From assembly GCA_020160955.1 (NCBI GenBank), contig JAIUOX010000046.1, forward strand, positions 1-36,569: a stretch of DNA of 36,569 bases. The letters are read 5' to 3'. Of this stretch, positions 27,833-36,569 are shown piece by piece (position 1 is the first letter of the stretch; each line of letters opens with the position of its first letter). Below the pieces are notes generated by a model that ran no database searches, was not told the origin of the DNA, and was given only the letters and a program-made list of their open reading frames with translations. The stretch comes from Pseudomonadota bacterium. GTDB taxonomy: Bacteria > Pseudomonadota > Alphaproteobacteria > Reyranellales > Reyranellaceae. Position numbers and translations under genes: made by a program.

Positions 27833-27946
27833 GGATGAAAACCCGTTACGACACAGTCCTATATCTGGTACTAACCGCTTTGAAATGCGGGGGATTTTGC
27901 GGGTCGGAACCTCGAGACAGAGGCCGCCCGCTGAAGGGACGATTGC

Positions 27947-30464
<2,518 letters not shown>

Positions 30465-30516
30465 CGCCTGGGAGCGCGGGCGCCCCCACCCGGGGCGCCC
30501 CCGTCACAAGGGAGCC

Positions 30517-31464
30517 ATGAGCGACACGGCCCAGACACTGCGCGGGAGCTTCGACGTAGCCTCGCCGGCCCGCGTGCGGGATTACCTCGACCTGCTGAAG
30601 CCGCGGGTGATGTCGCTGGTCGTGTTCTCCGGCCTGATCGGCCTCGTGATCGCGCCCGGCGCGATCCACCCGTTCACCGCCAGCGTCGCCGTGCTGGCGA
30701 TCGCGCTCGGCTCGGGCGCCGCCGGCTGCATCAACATGTGGTACGAGCGCGACATCGACGCGCTGATGTCGCGGACCCGCCGCCGGCCGGTGCCGGCGGG
30801 CCGCGTCGCGCCGGACGACGCGCTGGGCTTCGGCGTGCTGCTGTCGATCTTCTCGGTGGCGCTGATGGCGCTGGCGACCAACTTCGTCGCCGCCGCGCTG
30901 CTCGCCGCCGCCATCCTGTTCTACGTCTTCATCTACACGATCGGCCTGAAGCGCCGCACGCCGCACAACATCGTCATCGGCGGCGCCGCCGGCGCCTTCC
31001 CGCCGGTGATCGGCTGGGCCGCGGTGACGGGCGACGTCTCGGCGATCAGCCTCGCGCTGTTCGGCCTGATCTTCCTGTGGACGCCGCCGCACTTCTGGGC
31101 GCTCGCGCTGTACCGCAGCGATGACTACCGCCGCGCCGGCGTGCCGATGCTGCCGGTGGTCGCCGGGGCGCGCGAGACCAAGCGCCAGATGCTGGTCTAC
31201 ACGCTGCTGCTGCTGCCGGTGTCGCTGGTGCCGACGCTGATGGGCGCGGTGGGCTGGCTGTACGGCACGATCGCGATCCTGGTCACGGTGCGCTTCATCG
31301 GCCATGCCGTCGCGGTGCTGCGTGCGCCCGACGACGAGGCCGGGCACGGCGCCGCCCGGCGCATGTTCCGCTTCTCGCTGCTGTACCTCGCGGTGATCTT
31401 CGCTGCCCTGCCGCTCGACCAGGTCGTGTCGCGCGTGGCGGCGACCTGGAACCTGGCCGGATGA
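30517..31464 (+). CDS. ctaB: Protohaem IX farnesyltransferase (haem O synthase)
   Basis: UbiA-family membrane prenyltransferase that attaches farnesyl to haem b, giving haem O for the oxidase. It is 315 residues with about nine helices. The prenyl-diphosphate motif is NMWYERDIDALMSRTRRRPVP; the second conserved block is YTIGLKRRTPHNIVIGGAAGAFPPVIGW. The start is ATG 30517 (MSDTAQTLRG) with AAGGGAGCC upstream. Its TGA overlaps the ATG of the next small gene. The 52-base gap from ctaD contains GGGGGCGCC-type repeats only. Confidence 0.97.
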   Translation: MSDTAQTLRGSFDVASPARVRDYLDLLKPRVMSLVVFSGLIGLVIAPGAIHPFTASVAVLAIALGSGAAGCINMWYERDIDALMSRTRRRPVPAGRVAPDDALGFGVLLSIFSVALMALATNFVAAALLAAAILFYVFIYTIGLKRRTPHNIVIGGAAGAFPPVIGWAAVTGDVSAISLALFGLIFLWTPPHFWALALYRSDDYRRAGVPMLPVVAGARETKRQMLVYTLLLLPVSLVPTLMGAVGWLYGTIAILVTVRFIGHAVAVLRAPDDEAGHGAARRMFRFSLLYLAVIFAALPLDQVVSRVAATWNLAG

Positions 31465-31610
31465 GCGCCGCGATGGCCGACAACCGCCCGGGCGACACCG
31501 ACATGCACCGCCGCCAGCGGGCCAAGAACTACGTCATGGCGATCGTGCTGCTGGCGATGGCCGCGATCTTCTTCGGCCTGACGATCGTCCGCATGGGGCC
31601 GCACTCGTGA
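31461..31610 (+). CDS. Small single-helix membrane protein of the oxidase operon (CoxF-like)
   Basis: A 49-residue gene between ctaB and ctaG. It starts at ATG 31461, overlapping the ctaB stop (ATGA), and its TGA overlaps the GTG of ctaG (GTGA). The product has a basic stretch (HRRQRAKN), one transmembrane helix (YVMAIVLLAMAAIFFGLTIV) and a short end (RMGPHS). Small proteins of this shape sit at this position in many alphaproteobacterial cox operons (CoxF or 'hypothetical'). The role, assembly or subunit, is not established. Confidence 0.85.
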   Translation: MSAAMADNRPGDTDMHRRQRAKNYVMAIVLLAMAAIFFGLTIVRMGPHS

Positions 31611-32191
31611 CCGCCGACCGCAACACGCGGGTCGCCCTGTCGCTGGTCGGCGTGGTCGGCGCGATGGTCGGGCTGGCCTATGCCTCGGCGCCGCTCTACG
31701 ACCTGTTCTGCCGCGCCACCGGCTTCGGCGGCACGCCGCAGGTCGCTGCCGCCGGCGAGCGCCCGCTGCTCGACCGCACCGTCAAGGTGCGCTTCGATTC
31801 GAACGTCGACATCAACCTGCCGTGGCGCTTCCAGCCGCTCGAGCGCGAGGTCAAGGTCCGGTTGGGCGAGGAGAAGCTCGTCCACTACCGCGTGACCAAC
31901 GTCTCGCAGCGGCCGATCGTCGGCACCTCGACCTACAACGTGACGCCCGAGACCTCGGGCCCGTGGTTCAACAAGCTCCAGTGCTTCTGCTTCACCGAGC
32001 AGTTGCTGATGCCCGGGCAGTCGGTCGACATGCCCGTGGTGTTCTTCGTCGATCCCGAGATGGACAAGGATCGGCGCTACGACAACGTCCGCACCATCAC
32101 GCTCTCGTACACATTCTTCGAGGCGAAGACGGAGCGGGCGAAGACCTTGCTCGGCAGCGTGGCTGCCGGTGCGACCGGAAAGGGTGGATGA
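31607..32191 (+). CDS. ctaG: Cytochrome c oxidase assembly protein CtaG/Cox11
   Basis: Membrane-anchored copper chaperone that delivers copper to CuB of subunit I. It is 194 residues. One N-terminal helix (VALSLVGVVGAMVGLAYASA) is followed by PLYDLFCRATGFGGTPQ, and by the copper-binding CFCF motif in NKLQCFCFTEQ. The MPVVFFVDPEM segment is also family-specific. It starts with GTG 31607, overlapping the small upstream gene by four bases. Its stop overlaps the ATG of ctaE, so ctaB through ctaE are translationally linked. Confidence 0.97.
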   Translation: MTADRNTRVALSLVGVVGAMVGLAYASAPLYDLFCRATGFGGTPQVAAAGERPLLDRTVKVRFDSNVDINLPWRFQPLEREVKVRLGEEKLVHYRVTNVSQRPIVGTSTYNVTPETSGPWFNKLQCFCFTEQLLMPGQSVDMPVVFFVDPEMDKDRRYDNVRTITLSYTFFEAKTERAKTLLGSVAAGATGKGG

Positions 32192-33066
32192 ACATGGCCG
32201 ACGGCACTCCCAAGCATCCCTATCACCTGGTCGATCCCAGCCCGTGGCCGGCGCTCGGTGCGCTCGGCGCGCTGGTGCTGGCGCTCGGCGCGGGTCTCGG
32301 CATGCATCCCGACATGTTCGGGACGGGCTTCGCCAACTTCATGAAGGCGGTCAACTGGTGGATCATCGCCCCCGGTCTCGCCCTCATCCTGGCGGTGATG
32401 TTCTGGTGGTGGAGCGACGTCATCGCCGAGTCGCGCAAGTACCACACCGCGGTGGTCCAGCTCGGCCTGCGCTACGGCATGATCCTGTTCATCGCCTCGG
32501 AAGTGCTGTTCTTCGCCGCTTTCTTCTGGGCCTTCTTCGACGCCGCCCTGTATCCCGGCGCGTGGAACCAGCCGGTCCGCACCGAGGCGACCGGCGGCAT
32601 CTGGCCGCCGAAGGGCATCAGCATCATCGCGCCGTTCGACCTGCCCTTCATGAACACGCTGATCCTGCTGCTGTCGGGCACCACGGTGACCTGGGCGCAC
32701 CACGCGATCCTCGAGGGCAACAAGCGCGACGCCGTCCGCGGCCTGCTGCTGACCGTCTGCCTCGGCCTGATCTTCACCTGCGTGCAGCTCTACGAGTACC
32801 TGCACGCGCCGTTCAGCTTCCGCGAGAACATCTACTCGTCGACCTTCTTCATGGCGACGGGCTTCCACGGCTTCCACGTGCTGGTCGGCACGATCTTCCT
32901 GATCGTCTGCCTGTTCCGCGCCATCGCCGGTCACTTCTCGCCGAAGCAGCACTTCGGCTTCGAGGCGGCGGCCTGGTACTGGCACTTCGTCGACGTGGTC
33001 TGGCTGTTCCTGTTCTTCTGCATCTACTGGTGGGGCGCCGGAAAGGCCCCGATCGCCCTCCACTGA
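32188..33066 (+). CDS. ctaE: Cytochrome c oxidase subunit III
   Basis: Seven-helix subunit III that stabilises the oxidase and its D-pathway. It is 292 residues. Landmarks are KHPYHLVDPSPWP at the N-terminus, SEVLFFAAFFWAFFDAAL, TWAHHAILEG, ATGFHGFHVLVGTIFL and AAWYWHFVDVVWLFLFFCIYWWG. The ATG at 32188 overlaps the ctaG stop (ATGA); a second ATG two codons on (32194) could also serve. A strong hairpin follows 24 bases after the stop. Confidence 0.97.
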   Translation: MNMADGTPKHPYHLVDPSPWPALGALGALVLALGAGLGMHPDMFGTGFANFMKAVNWWIIAPGLALILAVMFWWWSDVIAESRKYHTAVVQLGLRYGMILFIASEVLFFAAFFWAFFDAALYPGAWNQPVRTEATGGIWPPKGISIIAPFDLPFMNTLILLLSGTTVTWAHHAILEGNKRDAVRGLLLTVCLGLIFTCVQLYEYLHAPFSFRENIYSSTFFMATGFHGFHVLVGTIFLIVCLFRAIAGHFSPKQHFGFEAAAWYWHFVDVVWLFLFFCIYWWGAGKAPIALH

Positions 33067-33090
33067 GGACCGAACAAGCCTTGATCTTCG

Positions 33091-33115
33091 AACCGCCGGG
33101 TGCTCCCCGGCGGTT
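33091..33115 (+). terminator. Hairpin after ctaE
   Basis: Perfect 10-bp stem AACCGCCGGG/CCCGGCGGTT (33091-33100 and 33106-33115) with a 5-nt loop. Only CCTGCTTT follows, so termination may be partial, letting some transcripts continue into the DUF983 and surf1 genes. Confidence 0.65.
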
Positions 33116-33133
33116 CCTGCTTTGGAGCCCGTG

Positions 33134-33496
33134 ATGTCAGATTGGCCGAGGCAATCGCCCGTCGAGGTCGCCCTGCGCGGCGCCTGCCCGCGCTGCGGCC
33201 GTGGCCGCCTGTTCAAGGGCGTTCTGGACGTGGTCGACCACTGCGCCAACTGCGGCCTCGACCTGCGCGGCAACGACGCCGGCGACGGTCCGGCGGTGTT
33301 CGTGATCCTCGGCCTCGGCGCGATCATGATGATCCTGGTGTTCTGGGTCGAATTCCGCTTCGAGCCGCCGTGGTGGCTGCACGTCCTGCTGTGGGGACCG
33401 ATCACCGTCGGGCTGGCGATCTGGATGCTGCGCGTGCTCAAGGCGTGGCTGGTGGCGCAGCAGTACGCCCACCGCTCGACCGCGCTCGACGAGTAG
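33134..33496 (+). CDS. DUF983 family membrane protein
   Basis: A 120-residue protein with an N-terminal zinc-ribbon-like segment, CPRCGRGRLFKGVLDVVDHC in part, then CANCGLDL, giving two C-x2-C pairs. Two hydrophobic helices follow (FVILGLGAIMMILVFWVEF and LLWGPITVGLAIWMLRVLK). DUF983 genes usually sit between ctaE and surf1 in alphaproteobacterial cox operons and are presumed to help assembly. The start chosen is ATG 33134 with TTGGAGCCC upstream; GTG 33131 and TTG 33122 are in-frame alternatives. Confidence 0.92.
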   Translation: MSDWPRQSPVEVALRGACPRCGRGRLFKGVLDVVDHCANCGLDLRGNDAGDGPAVFVILGLGAIMMILVFWVEFRFEPPWWLHVLLWGPITVGLAIWMLRVLKAWLVAQQYAHRSTALDE

Positions 33497-33506
33497 GAGA
33501 GGGATC

Positions 33507-34268
33507 ATGTTCCGCCTGAGGCCTGCCTTCTGGCCGACCGTCGTGTCGCTGCCGATCTTCGTCTTCGCGCTGGGACTGGGCGTGTGGCAGATGGAGCGGC
33601 GCGAGTGGAAGCGCGACATCCTGCACCGCATCGAGGTCAACCAGGCGGCGACGCCGATGCCGCTCGACGAGCTGCTGCGCGGCGACCCGCTGCGCTTCGA
33701 GTACGGCCGGGTCAAGGTGCGCGGCACCTTCCTGCACGACAAGGAGTTCTTCCTCGCGGCGCGCAGCCTCAAGAACAAGGTCGGCCTGCAGGCCGTCGTG
33801 CCGCTGCGCACCGAGGACGGCAGGATCGTGCTGTTCGACCGCGGCTGGATCCCGCAGGAGCAGAAGGACCCGGCGAAGCGCGCCCAGGGACAGGTCGCCG
33901 GGCCGGTCGACCTCGTCGGCATCGTGCGCCGCAACCAGGAGCGCCGCCAGTTCGCGCCGGAGAACGCGCCCGACAAGAACGTCTGGTTCCACGTCGACGT
34001 GCCGCTGATGCGCAGCCTCGCGGGCGGCAAGCCCGACCCGCGCCTCGACGCCTTCTTCCTCGAGGCCGACGCGACGCCGAACCCGGGCGGCGTGCCGATC
34101 GGCGGCCAGACCCGCCTCGACATCCCGAACGACCACCTGCAGTACGCCATCACCTGGTTCCTGATCGCGCTGGCGCTGGCCGGCGTCTACCTCGCCTTCC
34201 ACTGGGAGAACGGCCGGCTGACGATCGCCGGGCGGACCAAGATGCCGGCCGCGGGGAGCGGGCGATGA
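33507..34268 (+). CDS. SURF1 family cytochrome oxidase biogenesis protein
   Basis: A 253-residue SURF1/Shy1 protein that helps haem a insertion into subunit I. It has the expected two transmembrane helices at the ends (TVVSLPIFVFALGLGVWQMERREWK and YAITWFLIALALAGVYLAFHW, each in part) with a periplasmic domain between. Family motifs are LGVWQ..R..WK, VRGTFLHDKE, VLFDRGWIPQ and NDHLQYAITWF. It starts 10 bases after DUF983 with GTAGGAGAGGG upstream. Its stop overlaps the next ATG (ATGA). Confidence 0.95.
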   Translation: MFRLRPAFWPTVVSLPIFVFALGLGVWQMERREWKRDILHRIEVNQAATPMPLDELLRGDPLRFEYGRVKVRGTFLHDKEFFLAARSLKNKVGLQAVVPLRTEDGRIVLFDRGWIPQEQKDPAKRAQGQVAGPVDLVGIVRRNQERRQFAPENAPDKNVWFHVDVPLMRSLAGGKPDPRLDAFFLEADATPNPGGVPIGGQTRLDIPNDHLQYAITWFLIALALAGVYLAFHWENGRLTIAGRTKMPAAGSGR

Positions 34269-34490
34269 CGCCGGCCGAGGCCTATGCCGAGCTGGAACGC
34301 CGTTTCGCGCGGCTGAGCGACGTCGGCCGCGCCTGCGCCATCCTCAACTGGGACCGCTCGGCGATGATGCCGTCGGGCGCCGCCGCCGACCGCGCCGACC
34401 AGCTGGCGACGCTGGGCGTGATCGCCCACGGCATGATCGCCGCGCCCGACATGCCCGAGCTGCTGGGCCGGGCCGAGGAGGGCTGGGAGC
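34265..34490 (+). pseudogene. Carboxypeptidase Taq (M32) N-terminal fragment
   Basis: About 75 residues starting at ATG 34265 (overlapping the surf1 stop): AYAELERRFARLSDVGRACA, ILNWDRSAMMPSGAAADRADQ and IAHGMIAAPDMPELLGRAEEG. This is the start of an M32 metallocarboxypeptidase, a family of about 500 residues. Near 34480-34500 it breaks off and runs in frame into a different protein family. The HEXXH zinc site and everything after are missing. A normal M32 gene probably follows surf1 in the source genome; the break is likely an assembly or amplification join. The exact end is approximate. Confidence 0.75.
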
Positions 34491-34762
34491 GCCTGCCAGA
34501 ATGGCAGGCCCTGCGCCCCGGAGACTATGCCACCTGGACCGGCGCCGGCATTGGCAAGGATCAGATCACCCTCAACCGCTGGAGTCTCGCCGCCGGGGGA
34601 CATTGCCGTACCGGGCTGGAGGACAATGTCCGCTGGGACAAGGACACCTTGGCACCGTCGAACGCGGCATTGGTCAAACGTGTCGCCGACCTGTGCGCCG
34701 AATACGGCCGCCACCCGGCGAGCGTGCAGGAAGCGCGTGCGTTGCTGAAGCTGGCGGCGTAA
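34491..34762 (+). pseudogene. Beta-keto acid cleavage enzyme (BKACE/DUF849) C-terminal fragment
   Basis: About 90 residues ending at TAA 34760-34762: GDYATWTGAGIGKDQITLNR, then SLAAGGHCRTGLEDNVRW, SNAALVKRVADLCAEYGRHP and EARALLKL. This matches the C-terminal barrel end of 3-keto-5-aminohexanoate cleavage-type enzymes (family about 270-310 residues). It is fused in frame to the M32 fragment and lacks its own N-terminal two-thirds. No partner genes of lysine or carnitine breakdown are nearby. Confidence 0.65.
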
Positions 34763-34866
34763 GTGCTTTCTGTCATTCAGAACGCCGCGCGGCCCGGCGA
34801 CGTGGCGGGGCGGATCGGCGACGAGGAATTCGCCTTGATCCTCGCGAATTGCGACCAGTCTCGCGC
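34763..34866 (+). pseudogene. GGDEF-domain fragment
   Basis: Immediately after the BKACE stop, a plus-strand frame reads AARPGDVAGRIGDEEFALIL then ANCDQSRA. The RIGDEEFALIL part is the active-site loop region of a diguanylate-cyclase-like GGDEF domain, in the variant form GDEEF. Only about 35 residues exist before the sequence turns into the 3'-cut acetolactate synthase on the other strand. Both borders are approximate. It is a gene scrap and not functional. Confidence 0.5.
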
Positions 34867-35851
34867 GGCCGACATCGCCGACGATGCCGACATCGGCGCG
34901 GACGATCTTGTTGATCGACGAGCGGTCGATATCGACGTGGATCTTCTTCGAATGCGGCGCGAATGCGTCCAGCCGGCCGGTCACCCGGTCGTCGAACCGC
35001 GCGCCCAGGCAGACGATCAGGTCGGCCTTGTTCATCGCCATATTGGCTTCATAGGTGCCGTGCATGCCCAGCATGCCCAGCCACTGGCCGCTCGACGCCG
35101 GGAAGGCGCCCAGGCCCATCAGGGTCGACGTCACCGGCGCACCGGTGATCCGGGCCAGTTCGCGCAGCACCTGGCTGGCGAGCGGGCCGGCGTTGATGAT
35201 GCCGCCGCCGGTGTAGAGGATCGGCCGCTCGGCCGCCGCCATCATCGCCACCGCCTGTTCGATCAGCGCGGTGTCGGCCTTGACCTGCGGACGATAGCCC
35301 TTGTGCGGCAGCGCCTGGACGGTCGGCTTGCGATAGGTGCCGCTCGCCACCTGCACGTCCTTCGGCAGATCGACCACCACCGGGCCGGGACGACCCGAAG
35401 TGGCGATGTGGAACGCCTCATGGATCACGTCGCCCAGCAGGGCGGGGTCCTTCACCAGATAATTATGCTTGGTGCAGTGGCGGGTGATGCCGATGGTGTC
35501 GGCTTCCTGGAAGGCGTCGCTGCCAATCAGGTGGGTCGCCACCTGGCCGGTGATGACGACCATCGGGATCGAATCCATCAGCGCATCGGTGATGCCGGTG
35601 ACGGCGTTGGTCGCGCCGGGGCCGGACGTGACGAGCACGACGCCAGGTTTGCCGGTCGAACGGGCATAACCCTCAGCCGCATGCGTTGCCGCCTGCTCGT
35701 GGCGGACCAGGATGTGCTTGATCCGCTTCTGCTTGAAAATGGCGTCGTAGATCGGAAGGACGGCACCACCCGGATAGCCGAATACGACCTCGACACCCAG
35801 ATCGCTGAGTGCCTCGACCAATATATCCGCACCGGACTTTTCCGCAGTCAT
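34867..35851 (-). CDS. ilvB: Acetolactate synthase large subunit (3'-truncated)
   Basis: ThDP-dependent enzyme for the first common step of valine, leucine and isoleucine synthesis. The visible first ~328 residues begin MTAEKSGADILVEALSDLGV and include the catalytic Glu in LVRHEQAATHAAEGYARSTG, TSGPGATN, IPMVVITGQV, the QEADTIGITRHCTKHNY segment, and CLGARFDDRVTGRLDAF. The family is about 570-590 residues, so the C-terminal ThDP-binding third is missing. The frame continues antisense into the GGDEF scrap, which is not IlvB. The start at ATG 35851 has AGAAGAAGG. The sequence and the miaA neighbour look sphingomonad-like. Confidence 0.9.
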
Positions 35852-35926
35852 CCTTCTTCTCCGTTTGACGCACCTCGTTGCGCCGCAGCGCAGCGAAGGC
35901 AAGGCGGGCTGGCTAGGGGCAAGAAA

Positions 35927-36568
35927 TTAATCTGTCAACGCATAGTTGCGTAATTTAATTGCTATTTGATCGATCATTTTGTTGTCTGGTTGCGCGTCGA
36001 ATCGGGCCCAATCGGCCGGCGACTGGCGCGAAAACCAAGTATACTGGCGTTTTCCATATTGTCGCGTGGCGATGCGGCCACGTTCCGCCATCATCGCTCG
36101 ATCGCTGGCGCCGCGCAGCCAGGCGGCGATCTCCGGCACGCCGATCGCGCGCATCACCGGCAGCGCGGGATCGAGCCCGCGCGCCAGCAGCGCTTCGACT
36201 TCCTCGATGGCGCCGTGTTCGATCATCGTGTCGAACCGGCGATCGATCCGATCGAACAGCCAGTCGCGTGGCGGCAGCAGCACGACCGGCAGCAATCGGA
36301 CGCGGTCAGCGATCCCGCCGCTTAGCGACGCCTGCCAGTGCGCGAGCGGTCTGCCGGTCGAACGGACGGTTTCCAGCGCGCGGGCGACGCGGCTGCTGTC
36401 GGCCGGAGAGAGGCGCGCCGCGGCATCGGGATCCTCGATCGTCAGCGCCGCATGGGCTTCGGCCACGGGCAGCGCACGCACCTGGGCGCGGATATCGGGG
36501 GCGATATCCGGCACCGGAGCGATGCCGTCGAGCAGCGTCCGCACATAGAGTCCGGTTCCGCCGGTGAC
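35927..36568 (-). CDS. miaA: tRNA dimethylallyltransferase (5'-truncated by window end)
   Basis: Enzyme that adds a dimethylallyl group to A37 of tRNAs reading UNN codons. About 213 C-terminal residues are visible; the start lies beyond the window. It enters in [19 protein letters not shown], followed by [46 protein letters not shown] and the [14 protein letters not shown] segment, all MiaA hallmarks. It precedes ilvB on the same strand with a 75-base gap that has AT-rich sequence but no clear attenuator. The miaA-ilvB order is usual in sphingomonads. Confidence 0.93.
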   Translation of the reverse strand, partial: VTGGTGLYVRTLLDGIAPVPDIAPDIRAQVRALPVAEAHAALTIEDPDAAARLSPADSSRVARALETVRSTGRPLAHWQASLSGGIADRVRLLPVVLLPPRDWLFDRIDRRFDTMIEHGAIEEVEALLARGLDPALPVMRAIGVPEIAAWLRGASDRAMMAERGRIATRQYGKRQYTWFSRQSPADWARFDAQPDNKMIDQIAIKLRNYALTD

Positions 36569-36569
36569 G

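Noticed and set aside
34187..34866. The long minus-strand continuation of ilvB down to 34187
   Set aside because: Below about 34,867 the translation is antisense to the GGDEF, BKACE, M32 and surf1 frames and no longer matches acetolactate synthase.

Overview
The window is a GC-rich (roughly two-thirds G+C), densely coded stretch of alphaproteobacterial type. Gene order and families point there: carB next to greA, a divergent lrp/trxB pair, and the aa3 oxidase order coxB-ctaD-ctaB-small ORF-ctaG-ctaE-DUF983-surf1. Lone TctC/Bug binding proteins and CaiB/acyl-CoA dehydrogenase clusters suggest a Reyranella-like or related soil/water lineage, but that is inference. The contig is probably not from one genome end to end. 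The right end (about 34,480-36,569) is a patchwork of gene fragments ending in a sphingomonad-like miaA-ilvB pair. The left end of carB also looks composite.

Layout. 1-2.8 kb: 3' part of carB, then greA. 2.9-6.2 kb: yciB-like gene, Lrp/AsnC regulator, trxB and a LysR regulator. 6.2-6.4 kb: a hairpin-rich non-coding stretch ending in a strong terminator. 6.4-7.9 kb: a Rap1a/Tai-like secreted protein and a DUF6492-like glycosyltransferase. 7.9-12.4 kb, minus strand: a compact acyl-CoA operon (TctC binding protein, enoyl-CoA hydratase, small GIY-YIG-like protein, acyl-CoA dehydrogenase, CoA transferase). 12.4-17.1 kb, minus strand: EF-G-like GTPase, two duplicated thioredoxin-fold secreted proteins, an Mpo1-like membrane protein and MsrP. 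17.3-19.2 kb: a compositionally different island with a zinc-ribbon repeat protein and three tandem paralogous small proteins of unknown function. 19.3-23.9 kb, minus strand: aspartate aminotransferase and the transglutaminase / alpha-E / ATP-grasp trio. 23.9-27.8 kb: MDR oxidoreductase, NTF2-like protein, secreted cyclophilin and a solitary CpaF-like ATPase. 27.9-34.3 kb: the cytochrome c oxidase operon.

The most notable observation is at 14499-14933. This frame has one internal TGA at codon 41, exactly where the first residue of a CxxC redox motif belongs. Read through, it gives a 144-residue protein that aligns without gaps to its 144-residue neighbour. The RNA right after the TGA can fold into a hairpin with a bulged U at position 17 and G23-U24 in the apical loop, the geometry of the E. 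coli fdhF bacterial SECIS. I read it as a candidate selenoprotein with a U-G-G-C motif; a simple nonsense mutation is the alternative.

A palindromic intergenic repeat family (core GTCATCCCGAGCG) recurs at 2.9, 18.3, 19.2 and 25.4 kb, partly as perfect 28-30 bp hairpins between convergent genes.
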